Of a stretch of DNA of 64,000 bases, positions 9,431-17,861 are shown one piece after another (positions within the stretch are counted from its first letter, which is position 1; every line of letters starts with the position of its first letter). The translations under genes and the position numbers were made by a program. Below the pieces are notes generated by a model. That model did no database searches. It was given only the letters and a program-made list of their open reading frames with translations, and was not told the DNA's origin. Source of the DNA: an uncultured Clostridia bacterium (GTDB lineage Bacteria > Bacillota > Clostridia > Oscillospirales > Acutalibacteraceae); NCBI GenBank assembly GCA_947630285.1, contig CANRHD010000004.1:1-64000 (forward strand). The letters run 5' to 3'.

Positions 9431-10366
9431 ATGTCAAAATTTGAAGAAGAAATAATTGATCTAATTGGCGCTCAGGCTGAAAATGATCAAGTTGACTTTA
9501 AAAAAGAATACTATTCCAAAGAGAAAAAATACGATCTTATAAAAGATATTGTTTCTTTTGCAAACAATACAAAACCAAAGGATAAGTATATCGTTTTTGG
9601 AATAGAGAACTCTTCTTGGGTGCCTACCGGCATAAACCTATCGTCTTTACCAGATATATCTGAGATTAATGATTTGCTTCATATATATGTGGAACCTTTT
9701 ATTGATGTAGAAATTGGGCATTTTGACTACAAAGGTATAACCATTGGGTTCATCAGAATTCCTCATAATGGATTAAATCGACCTTATATAATTTCAAAAG
9801 AATACAGTAAAAATAAAGTAACTTCTTTACGCAAAGGTGAGATTTATATTCGAAAAGGAGCAAGCAATTTCATTTGTGATAGAAACGACCTTGATGATAT
9901 ATATTGCAATAGAGGTTCATTAAATATTGACTTTTATACGACAGAAATAATTATCAGTAACATTCGAATAACTAACAAATCGTGCCTAATGGGGCAAGTA
10001 AGATTTATACTCCAAAACAATACACCCAAGACAATTGTTTTTGACGATGTTAAAGTGTATATCCATTGCGGAAGCAATCTTTTAGAACATACTACAGAAT
10101 TTATAGATGATCAAAAAAACATTATTAATAAACTTCCTGACATTTTATCACATGTTCCAATTCAGCTTTCTTCAGGGGATTGTATACAAAAGACTGCCTT
10201 TTTTTCAATATCTGAATCTGCCGCAATGAATCTAAGAAAAAAAGATTCAAATTCAATAAAAGCTTCCATTAAAATTCGTGATGTCTTGAATCATATGTAT
10301 CAGAATGAATTTTCAGCCGTATCTTTAAATTTTTCTGATGACATATTGAGGAAATGGGGATGCTGA
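9431..10366 (+). CDS. AlbA_2 / Schlafen-type domain protein
   Basis: 311 residues. The N-terminal ~145 residues match the AlbA_2 (Schlafen AlbA) fold: VDFKKEYYSKEK near 22, the VSFANNTKPKDKYIVFGIENS block near 40-60, and LRKGEIYIRKGASN near 136-150. Proteins with this domain bind nucleic acid, and some have nuclease or ATP-dependent regulatory activity. The C-terminal half (~155-311) is an uncharacterised beta-rich region with no motif I recognise. It starts 9 bases after the methyltransferase stop and ends just before the adenine methyltransferase, so it belongs to the same transcription unit. Its task there (regulator, specificity factor or effector) is unknown. Confidence 0.7.
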   Translation: MSKFEEEIIDLIGAQAENDQVDFKKEYYSKEKKYDLIKDIVSFANNTKPKDKYIVFGIENSSWVPTGINLSSLPDISEINDLLHIYVEPFIDVEIGHFDYKGITIGFIRIPHNGLNRPYIISKEYSKNKVTSLRKGEIYIRKGASNFICDRNDLDDIYCNRGSLNIDFYTTEIIISNIRITNKSCLMGQVRFILQNNTPKTIVFDDVKVYIHCGSNLLEHTTEFIDDQKNIINKLPDILSHVPIQLSSGDCIQKTAFFSISESAAMNLRKKDSNSIKASIKIRDVLNHMYQNEFSAVSLNFSDDILRKWGC

Positions 10367-10397
10367 TATGGAAAAAGAACAGAAAGGAGAAATGGAA

Positions 10398-11285
10398 ATG
10401 AATTATTCACCATTAAGATACCCTGGTGGAAAAAGTAAAATCGCACCATTTGTATCCCTGCTTATCGAAAAAAGCAACCTTGATGAATGTACATATGTCG
10501 AGCCTTTTGCCGGCGGCGCTGGAGTAGCATTGTCACTTTTATTTGAAGGAACCGTTACAGATATTGTAATTAACGATTATGATAAGGCCATTTATTCTAT
10601 GTGGAAAGCTATCCTTACGGAAACGGATACTTTTATAAATCTTGTTTGCAATACACCATTAACGATTGATGAATGGAAAAAGCAAAAAAATATATATACA
10701 AATGAAAATAAAAAATATTCATTAGCCTTAGGATTTTCCACATTTTATCTTAATAGGACAAATCGTTCGGGAATATTAGCGGCAGGTCCCATAGGCGGAT
10801 ACAATCAAACTGGTAATTACCTAATTGATGCAAGATACAACAGGGAATCTTTAGTGGATAGAATTGAAAAAATAGCCGCACACAAAGCTCATATCCATTT
10901 GTACAACAAAGACATAGAAAGCTTTATTAAAAACTATTTGCCTAAATATCAAAAAAAAGCTTTTGTCTATTTTGATCCACCCTATTACAACAAAGGAAAA
11001 GAGTTATATAAAAACTTTTTTGTTCACAATGATCACAAACGCATCTCAAAATTAATAAGAGAACTAAATTGTTTTTGGATGGTTACTTATGATGATGTAG
11101 ATGAAATATGTGAACTATATAAAGATTATGAATGCAAGCAGTTTGATTTAACTTATAGTGTGGCCAACTCTGGCAAAAAATCTGAAATAATGTTTTTGAG
11201 CGATAAAAAACTTTGGCCGCATGACGATGAGTTGAAACAAAAAAAAATACGGATTAATATCAGAAAGCGGTGTAAAGATGAATAA
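10398..11285 (+). CDS. D12-class N6-adenine DNA methyltransferase (Dam-like)
   Basis: From ATG 10398 the protein has 295 residues and begins MNYSPLRYPGGKSK, which carries the PGGK S-adenosylmethionine-binding motif. VEPFAGGAGVALSLL follows (FxGxG motif), and the catalytic DPPYY lies near residue 192, all typical of the Dam/DpnM/EcoRV-methylase family. AAAGGAG at 10383-10389 is 8 bases from this ATG; the upstream ATG at 10368 would add 10 residues with a poorer site. It would make N6-methyladenine. The last 8 bases overlap the start of herA, implying coupled translation. Having adenine and two cytosine methyltransferases in one operon is unusual. Confidence 0.88.
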   Translation: MNYSPLRYPGGKSKIAPFVSLLIEKSNLDECTYVEPFAGGAGVALSLLFEGTVTDIVINDYDKAIYSMWKAILTETDTFINLVCNTPLTIDEWKKQKNIYTNENKKYSLALGFSTFYLNRTNRSGILAAGPIGGYNQTGNYLIDARYNRESLVDRIEKIAAHKAHIHLYNKDIESFIKNYLPKYQKKAFVYFDPPYYNKGKELYKNFFVHNDHKRISKLIRELNCFWMVTYDDVDEICELYKDYECKQFDLTYSVANSGKKSEIMFLSDKKLWPHDDELKQKKIRINIRKRCKDE

Positions 11286-13311
11286 AATATCAATTAATAA
11301 CTTAATCGATCAAGATCCGCTGTTAAAACTGGTTCAGCCTGATAACTTTATTGGTTGGATATACTCTATGGATTATGATTCTGCATTAGTTGTGACAAAC
11401 GATGCTTGGAAAGCCAAAGTAAATGGAGTTCCGCACAACAGTTTTTTGATTGCATCTTCTTTTAATCCAGCAAACTATGCAAGTGCAAATCAAATGGAAA
11501 AAGAAGTGATTTTGTTAAGAGTTATTGGAGCCTGCAAATTACCTCAAGATGATGATATGATTCGTACAAAAATCGATAATTATCAAAACCAAACAGATCT
11601 ATATTTGAGCGATGATGATAAAGGCTACGATCCTATAACACAAAATAGATTACAGTTTGGAGGGTTGAAATGTCGTGTATTAGGCACATTCTATATGAAG
11701 AATAGTGAACTAAATATGGGGAGCGATATCGAGTCTTTTTCCGTTTCAATGCGTATGGGAGTATATATGCCTAAATCAGATGCTTTATCTCTGATCGTTA
11801 ATTATGTCGATCCGATAAGGAAAAATCGTTTTAAAGAAGAATTATCGGCTTTAGGCATCAACAATAATCTTCTTCCTTTTGAAATTGGAACTGTCAGGTA
11901 TACATCAACAGATCGATTACATCGCGCAAATGAAGCTGATAAAATACCTTTTTACATTCAGCCTTCCGACTTTTTAGCTCGCAGAACTGCCGTTTTAGGT
12001 ATGACTCGAACCGGCAAATCTAATATGATTAAGCAAACTATCTCTGTTGTTAAGAATATTGCGGATAGCTGTGATTTACCAATTGGTCAATTGGTTTTTG
12101 ATATTAATGGTGAATATGCAAACGCAAATAAACAAGATAATGGTTCTATTTCCGACGTTTATTCCGACGGGTGCGAAAGATATCGAATGATCCCTACCGA
12201 TGGTTTTTCACATTTATTGAATAATTTTTATTCTGAATTACAAGAGGGATTATCTATTCTTGGCGACTTAATTAGGGAAGCGAAAAAAGATGGATCGGCC
12301 GATATTGACACTTTTTTGGGAATGTCTTTAGAACGTCCTGATCCCATTGAAGAAAAAGGAGAATATAAACGCTGGCAAGTAAAAACTGCTCTTTATAAAA
12401 CTCTTCTTAAAAAAGCAGGATATGCCTACACTGGAACTTTTTCTGTTAAATTCGAAGCAAACAAAAAAATTAGAGAAGCTGTCGATGCTGTAATAAATGA
12501 AAATGTAGAGCCCGGTTGCGAAGTTCATATTAATCCTAACGACTCCCTTTCTTTTGAAGAAGCATTTAAGTGGTTTACTGCAGCACGAACCGCAAACAAA
12601 GATAAAAAAACCAAAGCAACAGGCAAGCTAAAATCGAGTAGCGGTTCGAATTGGTTCGATGAAGAATGCATAGCCATGCTAAATCTGCTTGACGGTCATA
12701 ACAATAACGATGCTTATATCCGAGGATTTAGAACACTCGAATGCGGTCGTCCTTACCATACCCCATATAGAACAAAAGATGTATGTGAAGAAATATATCA
12801 GCATCTTATCAAAGGCAAAATAGTTATTTTGGACTTATCGGTTGGACAAGCTCAATTAAGAGAACGTATTAGTAAAAGAATTGCAAAATATGTCTTTGAT
12901 AACTCAATGAATTGCTTTACTAGTGGGAAGAATCCCCAAAATATCGTAATTTACATTGAAGAAGCGCACAATTTAATTGGAAGAAATATGGATTTGTCAG
13001 AAACTTGGCCTCGTCTGGCAAAGGAAGGGGCAAAGTATAAAATCGCTCTCGTATATGCAACACAAGAAGTATCTTCAGTTCATCCTAATATTCTCGCTAA
13101 TACAGAAAACTGGTTTATTTCTCATTTGAATAGCGAAAAAGAGATTTCTGAACTTGCAAAATTCTATGATTTTGCAGACTTTAAACAATCATTACTTCGT
13201 TCGCAAGATGTAGGTTTCGCAAGAGTAAAAACTCTATCAAGCCCTTTTGTAGTTCCTATTCAAATAAATAAATTTGATCCTAAAAGAATAATTTCCCAGA
13301 AAGGAAAATAG
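11278..13311 (+). CDS. herA: HerA-like DNA translocase/helicase ATPase
   Basis: 677 residues with the HerA/FtsK-superfamily layout: an N-terminal beta-barrel (HAS-like) region up to ~180, Walker A GMTRTGKSN at 241-249, and Walker B IVIYIEEAHN with Glu561/Glu562. A region from ~400 to 470 is probably an inserted helical segment. HerA forms hexameric rings that thread or translocate double-stranded DNA and work with the nuclease NurA. Its ATG overlaps the adenine methyltransferase by 8 bases and nurA follows 2 bases after its stop, so the three are surely co-translated. In archaea the pair performs end resection; in bacteria HerA genes are common in defence islands. Confidence 0.88.
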   Translation: MNKISINNLIDQDPLLKLVQPDNFIGWIYSMDYDSALVVTNDAWKAKVNGVPHNSFLIASSFNPANYASANQMEKEVILLRVIGACKLPQDDDMIRTKIDNYQNQTDLYLSDDDKGYDPITQNRLQFGGLKCRVLGTFYMKNSELNMGSDIESFSVSMRMGVYMPKSDALSLIVNYVDPIRKNRFKEELSALGINNNLLPFEIGTVRYTSTDRLHRANEADKIPFYIQPSDFLARRTAVLGMTRTGKSNMIKQTISVVKNIADSCDLPIGQLVFDINGEYANANKQDNGSISDVYSDGCERYRMIPTDGFSHLLNNFYSELQEGLSILGDLIREAKKDGSADIDTFLGMSLERPDPIEEKGEYKRWQVKTALYKTLLKKAGYAYTGTFSVKFEANKKIREAVDAVINENVEPGCEVHINPNDSLSFEEAFKWFTAARTANKDKKTKATGKLKSSSGSNWFDEECIAMLNLLDGHNNNDAYIRGFRTLECGRPYHTPYRTKDVCEEIYQHLIKGKIVILDLSVGQAQLRERISKRIAKYVFDNSMNCFTSGKNPQNIVIYIEEAHNLIGRNMDLSETWPRLAKEGAKYKIALVYATQEVSSVHPNILANTENWFISHLNSEKEISELAKFYDFADFKQSLLRSQDVGFARVKTLSSPFVVPIQINKFDPKRIISQKGK

Positions 13312-13313
13312 AA

Positions 13314-14693
13314 ATGTCAGATTATAACATCGATAGAACCTCTCATATTGACATCGTGCAAAACCCTGATGTAAAAACAATTTTGGATAACTGTGACTAC
13401 ATGAGAGAACCTACTGGGAATGAAATAAATGATATCATCAGTCATTTTGTATCCGTCCCTGATAGGGAATTTAGTTTACCTCAAAAAGTAATATCTATCG
13501 ATGGCAGCAATTACGAAGCCAGTATTCGAAAAGAACTACCATTTACGAGAATAGGCTTTGTAAAAATAGGTAATTTGTTAATAAAGCGAAATGATTTCAA
13601 AAAAATATCTGATGGTAATTTTGTTAATCCGTTTGAAGTGTCTAAAATAAGTAAAAATAATTCTTCCCTCTCATTTGCACTACCAAGTACAAATATGTGT
13701 TATAAAGGTGAGAATAATGTTCGTGATAGCTTCAGAAGAACTATGGATGAAGCATTGTATAATTGTAGGTTTTCTGAATCTGATGCATCAACAAGTCTAA
13801 GAACTACTTTATTTCGTATGGCTGAATTGCGGTTAGAAGGTTCGAATAATAATGGAAGTATACTTCTATTTAAATGTCCTTCGTGTGGCACCGAAAACCT
13901 CGAATTATGGGATATCCCAGAAACACAACATTGTCCGCATTGCGGAAATGTCATTTATCCTTCAGATTGTTTGCGAATATGGGAAGACATTAGCGATTCG
14001 GGATCTAACCAATCTGCATTAACAAGATTCACAAATGCCCTTATGCATTTGTTGGTTGTTCATTATATAAGATTGCTTAAAGAAAAAAATCCGGATTCTT
14101 ATCTAAATTCTTTATCTGATTTGTGTTTTATAATCAATGGTCCTTTAGCTGTATTCGGCAATCCTGCATGGTTACACTCATCTATTTTAAAATACTTATA
14201 TGATATTAATAAAGAACTAACAGATAGTGGAAGACCTCCTATCATTGTTATGGGTGTATTAAAAACGGGCGCAATATGTGATTATTATAAAATGATAGGT
14301 TCTTTTGTTGCTAAAAACTCGATATTTTCAGTTTCAGATGGTTTCCGAAATAAATATATTAATTTTGATCGGCGACCTTCGGCTACAACTTTTGGTGCCG
14401 AAACCTATTATGGTCAAGATTTTCTGCTAAAAACAGAAACCGGAAAATTGTTTGTCTTTAATGCATTGTTACCGTTTAGAGACAAACATAACAAAACTTG
14501 TTTTAAAGATGAAAAGGCTAATTTGCTTAATTATAGTAATATAGGAACATACGCAAAACTGATTGAAGAATTTGAATGTGATCTTGATAGTGCATCGCTC
14601 GTTCCGATTGCACTTGCAAAGAAATACACAACAATCACTTTAGAACCTGGTGGAAAAGTTCTTGATTTACTTGCCAAGAACGCATTAAATTAA
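13314..14693 (+). CDS. nurA: NurA-domain nuclease with zinc-ribbon insertion
   Basis: 459 residues. The NurA signature ISIDGSNYEA is near residue 62, the Asp being a predicted metal ligand, and the later family blocks are seen as FIINGPLAVFG near 276 and VMGVLKTGAI near 312. Between them (about residues 186-225) is a CPSCG ... CPHCG zinc-ribbon not expected in a minimal NurA. The family consists of 5'-3' exonuclease/endonucleases stimulated by HerA. The second motif has Asn where an Asp-Gly-Pro is often found (NGP), which could weaken metal binding. It starts 2 bases after herA. I am fairly confident of the NurA assignment from the motif set and the herA neighbour. Confidence 0.75.
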   Translation: MSDYNIDRTSHIDIVQNPDVKTILDNCDYMREPTGNEINDIISHFVSVPDREFSLPQKVISIDGSNYEASIRKELPFTRIGFVKIGNLLIKRNDFKKISDGNFVNPFEVSKISKNNSSLSFALPSTNMCYKGENNVRDSFRRTMDEALYNCRFSESDASTSLRTTLFRMAELRLEGSNNNGSILLFKCPSCGTENLELWDIPETQHCPHCGNVIYPSDCLRIWEDISDSGSNQSALTRFTNALMHLLVVHYIRLLKEKNPDSYLNSLSDLCFIINGPLAVFGNPAWLHSSILKYLYDINKELTDSGRPPIIVMGVLKTGAICDYYKMIGSFVAKNSIFSVSDGFRNKYINFDRRPSATTFGAETYYGQDFLLKTETGKLFVFNALLPFRDKHNKTCFKDEKANLLNYSNIGTYAKLIEEFECDLDSASLVPIALAKKYTTITLEPGGKVLDLLAKNALN

Positions 14694-14706
14694 AAAGGAG
14701 GACCTA

Positions 14707-16365
14707 ATGATTATCAAAAATATTGAAGTTGAAAAATTCAGATCTATTAGCGGAATTTCGTTTGATCTCGGTAAAAAATTAACTGCTATTGCAGGAAGAA
14801 ACGCAACTCAAAAAACAACTTTGTTGGGTATGTTAGGACAACCTTTTTCCATTTCAAAAAATTCTCCATTGTATGGTTGCTCTACAGTCGATGGCTACAA
14901 TTTCAAATCTCAGTTCAATGAAAAATTTAAACTATCAATTAATTATGAGCCTATTGGGAGTCACAAATGGACTTTAAACTTTCATAACAAAGAATATTAT
15001 CTAAATAATAAAATTACCATACATAGTATTCCAAGAAAGCAAAAGGGCAAACCAGACACCATACGTTTTTGGAATACAGATGGTAAAGCGAAAGGAGCAG
15101 GATATGTTCAATTGCCTGTTTATTATTTAAGTTTGAGCAGATTGCTTCCAATAGGAGAAAGTTCAAAAACAAACACATTGAATATTAACTTGACTGCTGC
15201 TGAAAGTAAATATTGCGTGAAAGCGTATAGAGAAATTTTGTCTATTAATCAGATGTCAGGAACACCTATCGTTAGCGCCGAAAAAGGTATAGGCAAGCAA
15301 GTATACGCAGGTATTAACGATGGAATGCACGACATTTTCACTAACTCCGCTGGTGAAGGTAATGTTTCAAGAATTATTTTAGCCGTTCTTTCCTTTAAAC
15401 GACTGAAAGATAAATATAAAAAAGATTATAAAGGGGGTATTTTATTAATTGATGAGTTGGATGCTACCTTATATGGATTTTCCCAAAAGAAGTTGTTAAA
15501 ATACCTATTAGACTCCGCAAAAGAATACAAGATACAAATCATTTTCACAACCCATTCGCCTATTGTATTAAATGAGATGTATAAGCTTCAAAAAGAGGAA
15601 ATTAAAAGATCAGGAATAAAACCCGAACAATCTGCATACGATACTGCTATAGTATACCTTACTCCAACCTATAAGGAAGATGGTAGTCGTATGATCAAAG
15701 CAGAAAACATTTTAGGTTCAACCAGACTTAACGAAGTCGTTAACGATATAAACCTTGTGCCGTTGTCAAAAACAAAAAGAATTAACGCATATTTTGAAGA
15801 TGAACACGCTTTGATGTTTGGAACATATTTATTAAAACATTATTATTCGATAAACTTAGAAAACTATATTAATTTTATTGATGTTAATTTGGGATGGACT
15901 AACTATTTACAATTATATAAAAAGAACATTCCAGAATTCATTAATAGTATTATTAACTTAGATGCTGATGTTCCTGACAAAAAAGAATATCGTGAAGAAA
16001 AGCAAGTGGTTGAAAATTCTTCTAACATTCTTTTTCTGCCGCTAGAAATCGAGAAAGGGTTATTCTCTTTTCTAAAAAATCATGCTAATTATATAAACTT
16101 TGAAACAAATTATTCTAATGTTTCGACATTAACTTATGATATCTGCTTTAATGATTGGCCATTAGAAGTTGAAATCTACAAAACAAATGATTTTAAAAGA
16201 TGGTACGAAACCATAACAAACTTTTTAGGTGGACCAGAATTGTTGTTTAAATGTTGGATTGAATCAAACGAAGATGATGCCAAAAAATATGCTAAGCGGT
16301 TCGTTGAGATCTACAATTTTCTCTCGGATATTTTTGAATTAGATCAAATACCATCTATTGAGTAA
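14707..16365 (+). CDS. OLD-like AAA ATPase with C-terminal TOPRIM nuclease domain
   Basis: 552 residues. The N-terminus (IEVEKFRSISGISFDL) is that of RecF/OLD-type ABC ATPases. Walker A reads GRNATQKTT at 30-38, with Gln35 in place of the usual Gly; Walker B LLIDELD is at 246-252, and FTTHSPIVLNE is the switch/H-loop. The C-terminal half looks like a TOPRIM: YFEDEHA at 362-368 supplies the glutamate and LDADVPD at 418-424 the Asp-x-Asp pair. OLD-family proteins (for example GajA) are DNA endonucleases gated by ATP. It is the last gene of the cluster, with AAAGGAGG before ATG 14707 and a terminator right after the stop. Confidence 0.75.
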   Translation: MIIKNIEVEKFRSISGISFDLGKKLTAIAGRNATQKTTLLGMLGQPFSISKNSPLYGCSTVDGYNFKSQFNEKFKLSINYEPIGSHKWTLNFHNKEYYLNNKITIHSIPRKQKGKPDTIRFWNTDGKAKGAGYVQLPVYYLSLSRLLPIGESSKTNTLNINLTAAESKYCVKAYREILSINQMSGTPIVSAEKGIGKQVYAGINDGMHDIFTNSAGEGNVSRIILAVLSFKRLKDKYKKDYKGGILLIDELDATLYGFSQKKLLKYLLDSAKEYKIQIIFTTHSPIVLNEMYKLQKEEIKRSGIKPEQSAYDTAIVYLTPTYKEDGSRMIKAENILGSTRLNEVVNDINLVPLSKTKRINAYFEDEHALMFGTYLLKHYYSINLENYINFIDVNLGWTNYLQLYKKNIPEFINSIINLDADVPDKKEYREEKQVVENSSNILFLPLEIEKGLFSFLKNHANYINFETNYSNVSTLTYDICFNDWPLEVEIYKTNDFKRWYETITNFLGGPELLFKCWIESNEDDAKKYAKRFVEIYNFLSDIFELDQIPSIE

Positions 16366-16366
16366 C

Positions 16367-16402
16367 AAAACGCTCCCAGAATGCAATTACTGGGAGCGTT
16401 TT
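16367..16402. terminator. Strong terminator closing the defence cluster
   Basis: A 13-bp perfect stem (AAAACGCTCCCAG with CTGGGAGCGTTTT, 10-base loop) begins one base after the OLD-like gene's stop and ends in T-rich sequence. It could work in both directions. Confidence 0.85.
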
Positions 16403-16460
16403 CTGTAAACTAAATTTAACCGCTTTCTCACGAGAAACTTTGATAGGTTTTTGATAGCGT

Positions 16461-16552
16461 TTATTTTATGAACCTCACCATCTGGTCTGCGGCTTCGAGT
16501 TGTTCGGTGATGCCTTTCTTTTTGCATGTATTTTTATTAGCCTAGAAAGCGT
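16461..16552 (-). pseudogene. Remnant 3' end of a second tnpV copy
   Basis: On the minus strand this stretch encodes KKKGITEQLEAADQMVRFIK then TAA, matching the C-terminal part of the intact TnpV encoded at 16583-16954 (KEGVTEQLKAGDQMAWVRK). Upstream of that the reading frame is broken by a stop. It is a truncated, diverged duplicate sitting directly behind the intact gene. Confidence 0.7.
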
Positions 16553-16582
16553 AGATTAAGTGCAGATAATATTTTTGTTTTC

Positions 16583-16954
16583 TCATACGAACACCACCTC
16601 TGCGTTGACTGTTTCGGTTACTCGCTCACGGATGTTATTCATCTTCCGCACCCAAGCCATTTGGTCGCCTGCTTTGAGCTGTTCTGTCACACCTTCCTTT
16701 TCGGCGTATTCTTTTACCAGCCGAGAAAAGAGGGATTGTGCTTCTTCCTCTACATCGGCGAGGTGGAAATGGAGTTTGCCGGAAGTGAGCAAATTGTAGT
16801 ACAGGACTTTGTGGTATTGCTTCAAGTATCGCAGTCGGCGCTGGCCGTAAATGCCGATAGGCCGTTCTTCCTCGGGTAGTAAGTAAAGATTCGGTAGGCA
16901 GTAGTCACCTTGCTTTATGTATGTGCCGCTGGATTGTTCGAATATTGATTTCAT
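16583..16954 (-). CDS. tnpV: TnpV family transposon-encoded protein
   Basis: About 123 residues from ATG 16954 (MKSIFEQSSGTYIKQGDY). The reading frame extends 16 codons further upstream, but AGGAGGT 8 bases before this ATG fixes the start. The conserved blocks GDYCLPNLYLLPEEERPIG, GIYGQRRLRYLKQ and LLTSGKL identify TnpV, a small protein found on many Firmicutes conjugative and mobilisable elements. Its function is unknown. Together with DUF6809 downstream of it and the decayed copy behind it, it marks this section as mobile-element DNA. Confidence 0.85.
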   Translation of the reverse strand: MKSIFEQSSGTYIKQGDYCLPNLYLLPEEERPIGIYGQRRLRYLKQYHKVLYYNLLTSGKLHFHLADVEEEAQSLFSRLVKEYAEKEGVTEQLKAGDQMAWVRKMNNIRERVTETVNAEVVFV

Positions 16955-17086
16955 ATAGTAAAACCTCCTATTGTGCTCAAAACGATTTCCCAAAATGCTC
17001 AATTACAAAAAATACAACGAATATTCCGCTGTTCATGACACTTTTTACGACGTACATTGAAAATTAGGCGTTTTTTCGAAATAGAA

Positions 17087-17386
17087 TTACTCTTTAAGCA
17101 AATCTTGAAACGGTGTTTCGGTTGAGACAAAGGCTTCATAGGTGAAGTTTGCTCTGAGTCGGAAGCCCATAATAAAGCTATCAAGATTGGATTCGCCGTT
17201 GACAACACCCCAAGCGTTCACATAGTCGAGAAACCATTTCTTCGGCTTGTCGGTCAGGGCGTTGGTCAGTAAATCCTCGTTATTCATCAGGACTTCCATT
17301 TGCTTTTGCACCGTTTTATTCTCTTTTGTACTGCGTGCCTGCGGATCAATATTTCCGTAGTAAAATTCTTCTATAAACCGTGACAT
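17087..17386 (-). CDS. DUF6809 family protein
   Basis: 99 residues from ATG 17386 (MSRFIEEFYYGNIDPQ). Twelve upstream in-frame codons lack a ribosome site, whereas AAAGGCAGG lies before this ATG. The N-terminal MSRFIEEFYYGNI block is characteristic of the family, which is common on Clostridia mobile elements. No enzymatic motif is visible. The central part is charged and helical and the C-terminus is aromatic-rich. Function unknown. Confidence 0.7.
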   Translation of the reverse strand: MSRFIEEFYYGNIDPQARSTKENKTVQKQMEVLMNNEDLLTNALTDKPKKWFLDYVNAWGVVNGESNLDSFIMGFRLRANFTYEAFVSTETPFQDLLKE

Positions 17387-17542
17387 AAATAATGCACCTG
17401 CCTTTCGATTACAGTTTAGCAAAATTGAAAAGCAGGTGCGAGTATGCGAATTTTCAAATCGCAGATTTTCTAATTGACATTATTTACTTTCCAAGATATA
17501 ATTTATGATGTAGGTTATGTTAAATTTGAAGTAATTTGTATG

Positions 17543-17850
17543 ACGGAGCGACGAGAAATCCGAAAAGGACAAAGGACTCAAAACTTCTACAAGCTTAAAA
17601 TATGTAATTCCAAGATACTATCAACATAGATTAAAATTCTCGTTACGCCGTTGAGAACCCACAAGATAGGCTCCGGGAGATTCTCCTCTCCTTTGAGGTG
17701 GGCCCAGTTGCTGTATCGAAGCTTTACACCATACTTCTTAGACTGTCATTTAGGTGACCGTCTTGGTTGTTATGCGTGTAAAGTACCAATTCGGACAGAT
17801 TGAGACCATACACGCATAATGTGTATGGTTTTACTTTTTGTCCGGATTGG
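17543..17850 (+). ncRNA. Highly structured RNA candidate, HEARO/omega-RNA-like
   Basis: An ORF-free ~310-base stretch upstream of an HNH gene with many nested complementarities. 17543-17557 pairs with 17637-17651 (13 of 15 positions). CCCAC 17658-17662 pairs with GTGGG 17698-17702. 17741-17748 pairs with 17755-17762 (7 of 8). 17786-17796 pairs with 17840-17850 (11 bp, one G-U) and encloses a perfect CCATACAC/GTGTATGG hairpin (17806-17828). An 11-base perfect complement (17770-17780 with 17809-17819) competes with that hairpin. The first stem begins right at an ATGA (17540-17543). Published HEARO RNAs (now seen as IscB-type omega RNAs) lie upstream of HNH genes and, as I recall, adjoin ATGA/GTGA. 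The family match is unverified. Confidence 0.55.
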
Positions 17851-17861
17851 AGGTGAAAGTA

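Noticed and set aside
4318-16365. BREX, DISARM, Dnd/Ssp or type I R-M assignment
   Set aside because: No PglZ, BrxC, DrmA/B, DndBCDE, SspE or HsdR/S-like protein is encoded; only HerA, NurA and methyltransferase parts overlap.
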